DNA of 64,000 nt from Blastobasis lacticolella (taxonomy: Eukaryota; Arthropoda; Insecta; Lepidoptera; Blastobasidae): contig LR990051.1 of the NCBI GenBank assembly GCA_905147135.1, forward strand, positions 1,121,001-1,185,000, written 5' to 3'. How positions within the stretch are numbered: the stretch's first letter is position 1; every line of letters starts with the position of its first letter. A program made the translations under genes and the position numbers. Positions 1 to 9,769 of this stretch are shown here, one piece after another. Under the pieces are notes generated by a model, which did no database searches, was not told the origin of the DNA, and saw only the letters and a program-made list of their open reading frames with translations.

Positions 1-138
1 GACATTAAATATCTCTTTCAATCGTCAAAAAGGTAGGAAAGTAGGAAGGAAGCACACAGTGACACGCTGGCCGCCCCATGGCAGCAGCAAACTTACCCCA
101 CGCCAGTCACGACCGGACCGTGCCCGGCAATGCCAGGC
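1..138 (-). mobile_element. Family A retroelement 3' end, copy 1
   Basis: The block matches three others in the window (1871-1999 on the opposite strand, 17620-17790, 18098-18300). They share an ACATTAAATATCTCTTTCAA stretch, a GGAAGGAA purine run and CACACAGTGACA. The + strand copy ends in a TTTGA repeat, so these look like 3' ends of a non-LTR element. This copy is cut by the window edge on its tail side. Confidence 0.7.
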
Positions 139-318
139 CGCCATTGATTCTTGATAGACATAGACATAGACATGATTTATTTTGACATCACAAAAATCCA
201 TAATATAGATAGGCATATTTCCAATAGTCGTAAACAGTTTCAAAACATGATCGAGGTTTTTCAATCTTATCCAGCACCATTGGACCTGGCGCGACTTTTT
301 TTATATAATGTTAAGATA

Positions 319-1275
319 CGAAGCTTGTCCCAAAAGTAAGGTCTCCAATTTTCTAGCAGCCAAGGAAAATTTTATTTTTATAAGTTGGTACCACTGATAT
401 AACCATTAACTTCTTATCTGTCTAAAAAAGTTTGAACTAGACGGATCTGACGTTTAGTACCTTCGTGACACGTGAACGAGATGAGCGCGTCAACCTCGTC
501 AGCGTCCGCCTCCTTATCCATCGAAAGTTCCCGCGAGGTTTTGGAGCTGTACGCTGAAAAGGGAGCTGTATTTTTGGACTCAATAGTGACAGGAGATGAA
601 ACGTGGGTCTACCACTTCACACCAGAATCAAAACAACAGTCAATGGAGTGGAGGCATTCATTTTCCCCCAAAAAAAGGAAATTTAAAGTGACGCAATCTG
701 CCAGAAAAATTATGGCAACTGTCTTCTGGGACAGGAAAGGCGTCCTTCTCATTGAATTTATGCCAACAGGGACCACCATTAATTCGGCATCGTATTGTGA
801 AACGCTTGAAAAAATGCGTAAAGCCATAAAAAAGCGACGACCTGGAATGCTAACGAAGGGAGTGCGTCTTTTGCACGATAACGCTCGACCTCACGTGGCA
901 CGCAACACAAAAGCGCTTTTGGATAAGTTTGGTTGGGACATTCTCCCCCATCCCCCCTACAGCCCAGACCTTTCCCCATCGGACTATCACTTGCTCACCA
1001 ACCTAAAGAAGCATTTGGGAGGGACAAGGCTCAATTCAGACGAAGAAGTGAAGACAGTAGTGATGGAGTACTTGGAAAAAGAGGTGGACGGAGGGTTCTA
1101 TGACGCTGGCATACAAAAGCTTCCAGATCGACTACAAAAATGTCTCGATATGAACGGCGATTATGTCGAAAAATAGTTTATGAGTAGTATAATATGACCG
1201 TGTAAATTTTTTTTTAATAAAGCTCCTTTTCGATTTTTTATATTAATGGAGACCTTACTTTTGGGACAAGCCTCG
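319..1275 (+). mobile_element. Mariner-family DNA transposon, internally deleted, both terminal repeats present
   Basis: Terminal inverted repeats of about 29 bp lie at 319-347 and 1247-1275 and differ at one base. Each end abuts a TA dinucleotide (317-318 and 1276-1277), the target-site duplication of Tc1/mariner elements. The element is 957 bp, whereas autonomous mariners are usually near 1.3 kb. The missing part is the 5' half of the transposase. An AATAAA signal follows the coding remnant near 1216. With intact ends and TA sites it is a recognisable MITE-like deletion derivative. It could be moved only by transposase made elsewhere. Confidence 0.92.
472..1176 (+). pseudogene. Mariner transposase remnant, catalytic domain only
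   Basis: This open frame of 234 codons begins at GTG; the first ATG is at 481. It encodes the C-terminal catalytic part of a mariner transposase, the enzyme that cuts and pastes the element through a DDD metal site. The motifs are VTGDETW (aspartate about residue 42), LLHDNARPH (aspartate 136) and YSPDLSPSDYHL (aspartate 171). The last two aspartates are separated by 34 residues, the DD34D pattern of true mariners. The end motif GDYVEK is also typical. The N-terminal helix-turn-helix region that binds the terminal repeats, roughly 110-120 residues, is absent. The first 17 or so residues are serine-rich and do not look like transposase, so they may be read-through from the deletion joint. No stop or frameshift interrupts the remaining domain, which suggests a fairly recent copy. 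It cannot act as a complete transposase. Confidence 0.9.
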
Positions 1276-1410
1276 TATATTTAGATTAAAAATATTTAGG
1301 TTGCCAAAATATATAAAAACACAGTGACAGGATGCCTTGGTTCACGAGACTGTTCAAATAGTCTCCAAGTTCTGCTGCGGAAGATATTGGTAAACCCTGC
1401 AACGGCAACG

Positions 1411-1558
1411 GTATTAGGACACACCTAACGAGTGGCGAGCTCGTTGCGGTGCTGAAATTCGATACGTCTTAAAGTACGAAACGGTCACCCATCCAGCTAT
1501 CGGCATCGGTGTTAACATGCTTAACTTCTGATATCGGTCTCGCAAGCGCGCTTCCAAA
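1411..1558 (-). mobile_element. 5S rRNA-derived SINE, copy 1
   Basis: On the minus strand, positions 1546-1482 resemble the internal control region of 5S rRNA. GAAGTTAAGCA (complement of 1518-1528) corresponds to the A box. TGGATGGGTGACC (complement of 1483-1495) corresponds to the C box. The adjoining body (about 1411-1481) recurs at 62665-62738 next to the same 5S-like block. A dispersed 5S head plus shared body is the layout of SINE3-type elements. It is too diverged to be a working 5S gene. Confidence 0.72.
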
Positions 1559-1560
1559 AT

Positions 1561-1865
1561 AGTGAATTCATAACAATTTGGCTATTCAATACCCCATAGT
1601 ACACTACTACACCATTATTATAACCATAGGGCACAATTCGTAGTTTGTAAGTATTTTAATTAAAACTATTAACTAACTTCGAAACACTTCAAATAGTTAC
1701 GAAATATAGCTAATCAAACTCGTCGCAAACGATTATAATGTGTCTTCATGGTAATATGTCTGAACTAGTTAATCGGGTGTTTTCAATATGTCACGTAACT
1801 TTCTCTACGAGTTTCGTACAAGGTGACACAGTAAGTAATTAGGTATTTAATATACTATTATTTTA
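1561..1865. other. AT-rich stretch without features
   Basis: I see no open frame with coding character, no copy of the local repeat families and no RNA gene. Confidence 0.5.
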
Positions 1866-1870
1866 TATAC

Positions 1871-1999
1871 CAATGGGGCGGCCATGATGGTTATGTCATT
1901 GTGTGTTTCCTTCCTACTTTCCTGCGGGAGGGGTCCTTTTAACGCTTAAAAGAGACATTGAATGCCCTACTCAATTAAGAAATTTGATTTGATTTGATG
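1871..1999 (+). mobile_element. Family A retroelement 3' end, copy 2
   Basis: This is the reverse complement of the family A blocks at 1-138, 17620-17790 and 18098-18300. It ends in a TTTGATTTGATTTGATG tail, which sets the family's 3' end. Confidence 0.7.
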
Positions 2000-2059
2000 T
2001 ACTATTTTATGCCAATGATTGTTTGGAAACAAGTTGTACAATACGTACCTATACAGATC

Positions 2060-2290
2060 GACCGCCCGCGAGGGTGGGACTGTGAAGTTTCATGGTGACC
2101 GCGGTGTACGGGGCGCGGGGTAGAGAGCATTTTATTCTGCGAAACGTCTCTTGATGACGGTTCTCGGAAAAACACATGAGCTCCCTGCCCCGCGCCCCCG
2201 CATTCAGGCCCGGAACAACCCCGAGACGACCTCACCTCCGCGGGCAATATGTCAGTTGTGTGGTGGCATCATGGACTTACTACCTGGTAG
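2060..2290. repeat. GC-rich block with an imperfect inverted repeat
   Basis: Arms at about 2106-2130 (CGGGGCGCGGGGTAGAGAGC) and 2178-2203 (complementary, with several mismatches) could fold with a loop near 45 bases. The block stands out from the AT-rich flanks. No second copy was seen in the window, so a foldback element is only a guess. Confidence 0.4.
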
Positions 2291-2645
2291 GTAAGCCCAT
2301 GGGTGGATATATTAGATCAAAATAGTTTTCTGTCAAATTATCTTAAATCACACTAGCTCCACTTTAATCAACAATTTGATTAAATTGGACTCGGTTTCAA
2401 ATTAGGTATTCATTATGTTATTTGTCGCCAATATAGACGTGCCCAAAATTTCAAGCCTGTTACAAAAGTATTTTATACAGTCACATGTGGGTTAATCAAA
2501 TTCACTGTGTATATGATTAACGTCGGCGGCTTCAAAATTATTTCAATAGACGTATACGTTGTGTACGGTAACTAGTTCCCAAATTGCTTTTGGTATACAC
2601 TTGATATTGATATCACCGTGGCACTTAATTACATGTTTTTATTTT
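2291..2645. other. Unannotated AT-rich stretch
   Basis: No repeat family seen here recurs elsewhere in the window, and there is no coding signal. Confidence 0.4.
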
Positions 2646-2648
2646 CTT

Positions 2649-2967
2649 ATGTCATACGGTAAGCAAACAGGCAAGCGGGCCACCTGATGGAAAGTGGTCA
2701 CCACTGCCTATTGACATTAGCAACACCAAGAGTATCGTCAATGCGTTGCCCACCTCTATAACACGTTGCTCTGGCAGCAAAAAAGCAAATGCCACGGTTC
2801 CCCAAATTCCCACCCCATGGAGCACTGGAAACCTTACTCACCGGCAGAAACACAATACTATTCAAAAGAGTATTGTTTAGCTGCGGTATTCTATAAGGTG
2901 GAGGTACTCTCCCAGTCGGGCAGCTCCAATTCCAACGAGATACCCCGCTATGCCCTACCTCTCTTAA
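2649..2967 (-). mobile_element. Family S poly(A) retroelement, copy 1
   Basis: This sequence of about 320 bp recurs nearly whole at 10364-10710 and 13159-13514. On the minus strand it starts at TAAGAGAGGTAGGGCATAGC and ends in TGTATGACATAAAA plus an A-rich tail. Its last 100 or so bases resemble the 3' end of the family T LINE (25890-26065, 58746-58941, 59862-60395). It may be a SINE borrowing a LINE tail, or a related LINE 3' end. Confidence 0.75.
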
Positions 2968-3073
2968 AACATGTAGAATTTTTGGTTCAAAAGGGACAGC
3001 ATGATTAATTTAATTGTGCTAATGTCGAGTGTGAAGATATATAGTTGGAGTTTATGTTATAAGTTTTTATTTA

Positions 3074-3168
3074 AGATCCGCTCCTCTTATATTGCAGATG
3101 TCTTGGACGGCAGTGGTCGCTTTGCATCAGGTGGACCGCCCGTCCATGTGCCTTCCTAGGCAAAAAAA
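3074..3168 (+). mobile_element. Family O LINE 3' end, copy 1
   Basis: Contains TTGCAGATGTCTTGGAC, then a GTGGACCGCCCGTCC-like stretch and an A-rich tail. Parallel copies lie at 35040-35215 and 56515-56670, where the preceding bases encode a short LINE-like C-terminus (FFK, then RYLKGR or similar). Confidence 0.6.
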
Positions 3169-3480
3169 CGTATGTATATACGTACATGTACGAGTACTTA
3201 AAAGATAAAAAAACATAATATAATGTCTCTGGTGTCATACACCAAGACCTAGTTTGGGTCGATGAGCCAACGCAAAAAGTAAGTTACCAGTCGCGAGGCA
3301 TTCTACAATAACAATTCTGGTATTTTACGTTTCTGGAAATTTCCATTCTGGCATTCAGCTAACTGGAATTTTGCGTTTCCAGATGCGATTAATGGTACAG
3401 ACAATATTGTTCTACTTGCTACTTTCCCGACGAACCTCGCTTCTTCCACATTCTTTGATCTTTCCATACATGTAGACTGT

Positions 3481-3982
3481 GAGGGTGCCGTAGGTTATCC
3501 CACGTCATCGAGTACAAGAAAAAGTAGAGGTTTAGGAGACCCACAAAAGTTGGTCTGCCTGTGCACAAATTGGAACAAAAAATATTTGGTGACCCAATCT
3601 TCGAATTTCCGTAGCCGTACTTACAAAAACCGGGATGCCTTACATCCTCCTGGTAGTATCGCTTCTTAGCAAGACTTAAAGTTTCTTTTTGGTGACTACA
3701 ATGTAGCTTAAAGCATTCATAGCATTAAGCTAAGGCTGGTCCAATTTGGTCCGAGGATGCATCGCCTTGCTTCATTATTATGTACTTATTCTGTTAGTTT
3801 TAATTTTTTTGAATGTGATATTGGACCAAATAAAGATACGTTTATGTCTTTGTCTAAAAGTGAAACTTTTGTGCCAGGTTGCGCACGCGCAGACCAACAT
3901 TTTGTGGGTCTTCTACGTCTACTATTGCTACAAAGCGAAATTTTTCTTGTACTCAAAAACGTAGGATCACCTACAGCGCCTC
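3481..3982. mobile_element. Foldback (MITE-like) element, family X copy 1
   Basis: The left arm (about 3481-3590) and right arm (about 3858-3982) are imperfect reverse complements. Shared pieces include GAGTACAAGAAAAA and GACCCACAAAA, each meeting its complement. The ends read GAGGGTGCCGTAGG and CCTACAGCGCCTC. A related partial copy is at 42151-42371. No clear target-site duplication was found. Confidence 0.65.
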
Positions 3983-3989
3983 CCAGTAC

Positions 3990-4550
3990 AATACATTTTA
4001 TATAGGCCCAAACAATGATTGTATTAATACGTTCTGTGGCTCCCCCGGTACAACCTCGTTCGCGCCACCGATACACCGAACTTATGTGATTAAAGTAACT
4101 TTTTTTTTCGGATTATCACTCGGATTACTTATCGTCTGCCGAAGTCGGACAAGCGGCCGTTCCGGACAAGTTTTAATCGAATTTCTGTAACAAAGCGTCT
4201 GTGTGTGCAATTACCTATTTGAGTAAGTTTTTTTGTGTTATGACGACTTTTGTTACAAAGGTTTTTACAAGGTCGGCAACGCGTGGGTGCCCCTGGTATT
4301 ACAAACGTCTATAGGCTGCGGTGACTGCCTGCCAGCTGACAGGCCGTAAGCTTGTTTGCGAACTTAGTGGTATAAAAAACATACAAATACGAACACAAAT
4401 TCCTTATATAACAGTTTTGTGTTCGAGTATCAAGTTGGTACTTAGAAGGCACCTAGCTAACCTTACAATAGGCACATTACATGTAATTGTAAATAACAAT
4501 GTCAACGCAGTAAAATTAATTAAATACATACATACGAGTAGTATAAAACA
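3990..4550. other. Unannotated spacer
   Basis: Mixed-composition sequence with small overlapping open frames on both strands and no protein-like motif. No repeat family was recognised. Confidence 0.35.
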
Positions 4551-4554
4551 GTAG

Positions 4555-4650
4555 TTTAAAGTATCTATGTACGCTTAAATCCTAAACTATACAACGGATT
4601 TTAATGCGGTTTTTAACAATAGATAGAGTGACTCAAGACGAAGGTTTGCA
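4555..4650 (+). mobile_element. Family G fragment, copy 1
   Basis: Carries the family core, CTACGCAACGGATTTTAATG with minor changes, followed by the AACAATAGATAGAGTGA-type segment. The ACTAGT end seen in fuller copies (38763-38960, 46172-46365, 58198-58408) is missing. Confidence 0.6.
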
Positions 4651-4727
4651 AGTGTAGGTAATAGTTGAGTAGGTATATAATAAATGGAGACGTGTGAAAA
4701 AAAAATTGTGGATAAATGCGACGCTCG

Positions 4728-4805
4728 GGAGTTGTGTCAGGACAGAGCAAAAAGGCGGTCCTGTGGGACAGAGGCATGAGTTTTGTATGTATAACGTATG
4801 TAGAT
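4728..4805 (+). mobile_element. RTE-type LINE 3' tail, copy 1
   Basis: The stretch starting GGGAGTTGTGTCAGGACAGA and ending in TGTATGTATAACGTATG matches the 3' ends at 10085-10205 and 46805-46925. The latter follows recognisable RTE coding sequence. Confidence 0.6.
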
Positions 4806-5240
4806 TTAAAAAAATCACTCATTCATCCGGAGTGGTATCCTTTCATAGCTACGGTTTATTCGTAGTGGCCGTCCAATCCGTGAAAGTTACATAAATCAAA
4901 GTTTCAACCGGCCGGCGCAGCGAAGTTTATAAGTCGAGTGCTGGCTGGAATTTTGCACTTCGCCAACTTTTGATTCTGCAACTGTAAATTTAATTTACGA
5001 GGGGGGCGGGGAGGGATGACTACGAGTGCGATATAACGAGTATCTCTTCACATTTGTGTCTTATCATTTTTATGGCGGCCTGTATCGGACTTTTTTTAAT
5101 TTAGAAAAAGTAAAAGTTTGTAAGGATGGATGGATATTTGTTGCTCCGTCACGCAAAAAGTACGGACCGAAAAGTGATGAAATTTTGTTGTAATGCAGAA
5201 TTACTAATTAAACTCTAAAATAGCTTATATGCGATCGTTT
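4806..5240. other. Unannotated spacer
   Basis: Contains a short G-run near 5000-5017 but no repeat family or coding pattern I can support. Confidence 0.35.
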
Positions 5241-5242
5241 AT

Positions 5243-5510
5243 GATGACCTGGGTGGTTCAGTTGTTAGCATGCCCGTCTGCCACACAGAGGCCCCAGGTT
5301 CGATTCCCAGTAGGGCAGAAATCTGCTGGCTAAGCACTATAGGCACCATGCAAGCGACATCGATAACCAAAGTTGGGCAACGCACGCAGACTTCGCCAGC
5401 TGGAAGGATGACCGTTTCGTACGAGTACTTTGAGTTTTGTCTCTTAGAACCCTGAGGATTGGTTGAATAGTGTCGAGAGCCGATTGACACCCCGTGACGG
5501 TATTTTATTG
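5243..5510 (+). mobile_element. SINE with tRNA-Gly-like head, family D copy 1
   Basis: Positions 5243-5320 read like a glycine tRNA. They include GGTGGTTCAGTTGTTAGCAT (A box), an anticodon-region CTGCCAC and CAGGTTCGATTCCCAG (B box), which are the internal promoter elements of RNA polymerase III. The body after GCAGAA differs from the other two tRNA-Gly-headed copies (20507, 57775). Its last part, GATTGACACCCCGTGACGG, recurs at 41649-41667. It is not a tRNA gene, because the stems are broken and the copy runs on into a body. Confidence 0.75.
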
Positions 5511-5955
5511 TAAGACGTATGTGATAAGGGATATTTAAAAAAAGGTCAGGTCAAGAGGTTAACCGAAGAGCATGTTGGAAAATATTGATTCTATCGAGAA
5601 AATTTTTATATAAATATTCGCCAAGTCTCGTGACTGTCCCGAAAAAATATAAGAGATCTCAGGTGGAGCCAAGGCAGACAATTCTGCAAATTGCCCTGTA
5701 GTTATCTTTAAAACATACTGAATAAATAATAATACTTAAAATGTATGATCATTATATTTAATGCATATTTGTTGTCTAGAACCTTTATATGTTCTCTTTT
5801 ATAATGTTTGTTGTTTTTTAGTGCCTATTAGAACTTTATTTGTTCTCTTTTATAAATATATTTTTCAGCCCCTAATGAAGATATAAAGAGATCGAAAGTG
5901 CGTTGAGTTGTTTCAGAAAAGGGTGTACCTATGGCTGTGCTTGAGAATCGAGAGA
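5511..5955. other. Unannotated AT-rich stretch with a short duplication
   Basis: A TTGTTCTCTTTTATAA-like motif occurs twice near 5780-5860, about 50 bp apart. I see nothing else. Confidence 0.35.
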
Positions 5956-5957
5956 TG

Positions 5958-6220
5958 GTGGCCGTGAGGTGTCCGGCAGAATAGAATAGCACTGACCCCT
6001 TATACTCGTGGGTGTCGCACAAGGCGACTAATGTTTTCGAGGCATTCTAAGCATTCAAAGATCCGTCCTCCGTAGGCTGGAAAATGGGCAGCAGCGTTTT
6101 CCATTGTTATATTTATCTCCCATCTCCAACCCGGCCAAGCGTGGAGATTATGGCGATAATCTCCCCTTTCGTAGGAGAGACCTTTAGTCCTGCAGTGGAC
6201 TGTTATGGGCTGTGATTATT
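5958..6220 (+). mobile_element. Family B repeat, copy 1
   Basis: Begins near GTGTCCGGCAGAATAGAATA and ends with CCTGCAGTGGACTGTTATGG plus GCTGTGAT. Eight copies occur in the window: 5958, 9312, 12858(-), 18319(-), 19240, 35834, 36838(-), 44076(-). Two sub-types differ at the 5' end, one with CCGGCAGAGTAGAATAGCAC and one with GCCGCCACCTCAAAGAATAG. Fuller copies end in GATGAT-like tails, consistent with a retroposon. The class is not certain. Confidence 0.75.
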
Positions 6221-6660
6221 GGTTTTGATTGAGAGAGGATTATGGTGTTACACTGAGCCTCCTCCAGATTGGTGGAAGGTGCCAGCCATAAACTAATAGG
6301 TACTAGATTTGATACATGCTGTAGGTATCCTACTCTGTGGTATGGCAAATTTTTATAAAAAATTTGAGTAGCCTAATCTTTAGTTTATTACCTACTGAAA
6401 AAAAAAAACAATAATAGGCAAACAAACATACACAACCCTAAGCACATATACCGCCGGTCTGACCGTCGTGGGTAGAAATATGAAATTACTTAAAAAGTTG
6501 AGCATCACGATTAAATTCCGTGCTCCGTAATTTCTTTGGTGGCGCCTGGCGTGCCTTTCTTAGCATAATGGGAGAGATGTTGAAATTCTAGAACTTCGGA
6601 TGTCTGGATAGCAATTACTTACTGTTAAGATTTTAGTTTTAATATATTTAAATATAATTT
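6221..6660. other. Unannotated spacer
   Basis: AT-rich sequence with a short A-run near 6399-6409. No gene or repeat family recognised. Confidence 0.35.
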
Positions 6661-6661
6661 A

Positions 6662-6870
6662 AAAATAAATTGACATACCGTGGGCAAACAAGCAAGCGGG
6701 GGACCTTATGGAGAGTGATCACCGTTGCCTATTATTGAAATAAGTAACTACAAACAAGCCCCAATAAAGCCTTTAAGACTGGCAGCGTCTCGGCTAATAT
6801 CCTGAACGACCGTGTCAATTTTCCATCTGGTGGACTGTCTGTAGACCGTCACTCTAAGATAAAAAAATGG
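6662..6870 (-). mobile_element. Decayed LINE 3' fragments
   Basis: 6665-6735 matches the family S/T terminal segment in reverse (AAGCAAGCGGGG, then GTGATCACC). 6800-6870 resembles family O on the + strand. Both are short and diverged. Confidence 0.4.
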
Positions 6871-7044
6871 AAGCATTGGAACAAAGCCTTCTTGTGCAGG
6901 CTCAACTGGCACTACGCTGTCTTTATCGAATATCTACTTTATTATCCATCTTGTACCAATCTTCATTTTAAAAGTTAAAAGTAGAGCACGACAACAGCAA
7001 GTACTAAATAGAAACCTAAATAAATTGACTTTTAATCCCCAGAA

Positions 7045-7255
7045 ATACAGTTACAGTTGGAAAACCCCCGGACCAAGTTTACATGATATTCGAATACTTA
7101 CTAATTTACTGAACCGATTTTAATAATACATCTCAATTAAACTGCCTTTCAAATAAAAAAGACCTCAAGAGTTCGAGAGCTACGATTCCACAGACAGACA
7201 CGCACCTCCACAGCCACATGTCAAACTTATAACCCCCTCATTTTCGTCGTGGGTT
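7045..7255. mobile_element. Family E repeat, copy 1
   Basis: Shares its order of motifs with 14540-14745, 21015-21228, 55832-56048 and, reversed, 18836-19044 and 30972-31190. The order is a CGACCAAGT-like start, a middle with AACCGATTTTAAT, an AGCTACGATKCCACAGA-like segment and a TCAAACTTATAAC-like end. The element class is unknown. Confidence 0.6.
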
Positions 7256-7589
7256 TACATGAATTCATTAGCTTCTTTATTCCCATTCACTAGCTCCCCG
7301 TACGTGAAGCAAGGCGTGTACCCACATTCTCGCAACGACTCTACCCCCACAATAACATTGTCAGCCGCGCCCCGCCCGTTACCCGCGAACCTGCGAACCT
7401 CCTTGTGGCATTATGAGCTTGCAAAATCTATTTTGCGCTAAGAGAATCTGACGGGCGACGGCTAAAGTGATTTTTGTGCGCTCCACACATAATGTGGGAG
7501 AATGTGCCTTGCTTTCGCTTTTGTGCGATGTTTTTAGCAGACACGCGAATTTTTGTGGCAACGAAATTGAACAAAAAGTGTATTTTGAT

Positions 7590-7778
7590 AAAAAAAATGA
7601 TCATCTTGGCGTTAATGTCCCGGTTGTGATGTCGAGCTCGAAGGCCTGGGGTTCGCCTTGACCGGGATCCAGGATTTGGTAGATCAGGTAACATGGCCTC
7701 CATTGGTACAAAGGATTCGAACCCGGTACCTCTCGTTTACTAGTCGGATACCATAACCGCTTGGCCACAGACGCTCTG
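7590..7778 (-). mobile_element. tRNA-derived SINE, family C copy 1, internally deleted
   Basis: Read on the minus strand, it starts with a tRNA-like head holding an A box (TGGCCAAGCGG) and a B box (GGTTCGAATCC), then jumps to the family's 3' part and ends near CGCCAAGATGATC. Fuller family members run about 280-320 bp, so an internal segment is missing here. Confidence 0.8.
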
Positions 7779-7899
7779 TAAGTTTTTACTTGATACAGAT
7801 GCATAAAGACTCAGGTAGAATCGCATCGAAATTGTATTTGACCTTTGAACCGCAACAGTCTGTTATCATACACATAATTCATATAACGTCAAGCCTACA

Positions 7900-8095
7900 G
7901 CGCCGCCGTCTAATAAACATAGGGGTAGGAATGGGGGGAGCCGGGAGGGCCGTGCCCACCCTAGAATGGTCTGGTGCCCACCCCAGGATGGGGTGCTCAC
8001 TGGCTGTACATTGGCGATTGACTCGGCTTCATTGGCCACTTCAGGGGCCAGGCCCTCCCTGGGAAATAGCCCTAGATACGCCTATGCTAATAAAT
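7900..8095. other. GC-rich block of unknown nature
   Basis: Contains GGGTAGGAATGGGGGGAGCC and GGCCAGGCCCTCCCTGGGAA. The composition and CCTAGATACGCCTATGCTA end suggest a transposon relic, but no second copy is present in the window to confirm it. Confidence 0.35.
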
Positions 8096-8254
8096 AAGAC
8101 TCATAGTTACTGTTTATGTTGGTTTTTTTTGACATGGTAAAAATGGCAAAGAAAGCAAGTTAGGCGCTTTAAAAGTCCAGCTCGCATTTTCAACATTTTA
8201 AAACTTTGGATAATTATTGTTTTACACATCCCTAACATCAAGATCTGTCCTGTC

Positions 8255-8400
8255 CATCACCATCATCATCATCATCATCATTATGTCCCTGTTGCGCCTC
8301 AGTATGTCACGCGAGGGCCCAGGGTCCACCTTAATCTGTCCTGGCCATTATCATCAGCCTATATTAGTCCACAGAAGGACATAAGCCTTACTCTGTTTTT
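8255..8400 (-). repeat. (ATC)n microsatellite and adjoining LINE-type 3' end
   Basis: About nine CAT/ATC triplets lie at 8255-8282. The following bases (8340-8400) read, on the minus strand, like a LINE end running into GATGAT repeats, the tail type also seen at 28092 and 54840. Confidence 0.5.
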
Positions 8401-8589
8401 CGGTAATTATAGGCCAAACTCATAAAAAATTTAGACTGCAGATATACGACGACGAGCGTAGGTATACCTTTTTCTAAGACGCAACGGCGACCCTAGGTGT
8501 GTTTAGGACCTATGTACGAGGTGATCACATCCCTTACATCAAGTGATGTTACCTCTTCACCTTTCCTCCAATATCAATAAAAGATTCAT

Positions 8590-9110
8590 AAATTAACAGT
8601 CCAGCTCACCTTATCGACCGAAAACTTTTTGAATGGCTGAATGCGTGGGACGATCGACATTTCCAGGGGTCAGCAATCAATAACTTGGATACTTGTTAAT
8701 TCTGCCGTTCCTGACAAGCGAGCAGGTAACAGGCGGGCCGATCGACGTTATTCCCTGTCCGGATTAAACTCTGGAGGATGTTGCCATTTAATAATTCAGC
8801 GTTTTGGGTTCGATTAACTCGTCAAAGTCACAGCGGCAGTGGGAACATTAATCAAAGGAAAAACATTTCCTTTTCAGTCGCTTTTTACGGTCACCCTCTG
8901 GAAGTAATGCTTTCATAATAATGACCCTTTGACTGATTTCTATGGGGAGAATGCCCGAGAAGTTTATTTGTATTGCAGTTGTTGCCAAGGTGATTGTTCG
9001 GAAACTACCGGCCGTTTGGGAGGTCGTCGCGGCGTGGTTGAGGACTTTACCAATATTTCGTACTAGCTTTTGCCCGCGAAATCGTTTTAGGGCATGCAAT
9101 CTTTTTCCAA
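8590..9110. other. Unique CpG-richer block, candidate regulatory sequence
   Basis: No local repeat family matches. Open frames on both strands overlap without protein-like motifs. The sequence is richer in CpG and more even in composition than its flanks. Near 9061 it meets a TACTAGCTTTTGCCCGCG motif, the edge of another dispersed repeat. Confidence 0.35.
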
Positions 9111-9311
9111 ACTACCATTTATCACAGAAAGACAAAATTAAAAAATAATTCTATTACTTTATCTTTACCGCCTTAAATAATTTTTTGTAAATATATTGAA
9201 TGTACAGACACTTTTTTCCTGTTTTATTATTAAGTATATCTAGATAAGTCGGTCGTATAAATACTAGGACTTTTTATACATTGGTAATTTTAATTTAATA
9301 CCCGATACTGG

Positions 9312-9462
9312 ACTTGACGTGTGGTGTCTGATAGAGTAGAATAGCACCAACTCCTTACACACGTGAGTGTTGTAAAAGGCGATTAATTTTTTCGACGTGA
9401 AACTTCTAGAATCTCCGTAGGTCTCCTTAGTCCTGCAGTGCAGAGTTATGGGCTGTGATGAT
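9312..9462 (+). mobile_element. Family B repeat, copy 2, internally deleted
   Basis: Has the family start (GTGTGGTGTCTGATAGAGTA) and end (GTCCTGCAGTGCAGAGTTAT), but the central CTCCAACCCGCCTGCC segment is missing. Confidence 0.65.
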
Positions 9463-9475
9463 ACTGGATTTTATA

Positions 9476-9710
9476 ACTGCGGCAGCGTTGGCATGTAAGA
9501 TGTTGCGGAAAAGATTACAAGAGGCTCGGCTGCGATGGTTCGGCCACGTGCTGCGTAAGACCCAGGGGTACGTGGAAAAGAACTCCGATAAGTTATGGAT
9601 TGACATCGTTAGGTTGGCTGCGAGAGCCAACGTCAGGATCCCTAAGCCTGAGCGAAGTGGAAGAAGAATAGTAAGAAAGCAGACTCTAGCAGAAGCCGGA
9701 TTGAATAATA
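9476..9710 (+). pseudogene. RTE-type LINE C-terminal remnant
   Basis: The frame encodes a basic segment with RLQEARLRWFGHVLR followed by a tract rich in arginine and lysine. RLRWFGHV-type motifs mark the C-terminal end of RTE-clade endonuclease/reverse transcriptases, which copy the element's RNA into DNA. Only about 75 residues remain, with no polymerase core. It follows a family B copy and runs into a perfect hairpin at 9709-9745 and then a family C SINE. Confidence 0.6.
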
Positions 9711-9745
9711 TCCCCCTTATCTTCCCTAGGAAGATAAGGGGGATA
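9709..9745. repeat. Perfect 17-bp hairpin
   Basis: Arms 9709-9725 and 9729-9745 are exact reverse complements around a 3-base loop. The left arm starts TATCCCCCTTATC. It sits at the joint between the RTE-type remnant and a SINE. Confidence 0.9.
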
Positions 9746-9769
9746 ATGACAGGACGTGGAAGCACCAAT

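Noticed and set aside
5243..5320. Glycine tRNA gene
   Set aside because: Good A and B boxes and a GCC-like anticodon region, but the acceptor stem is unpaired and the sequence continues into a SINE body.
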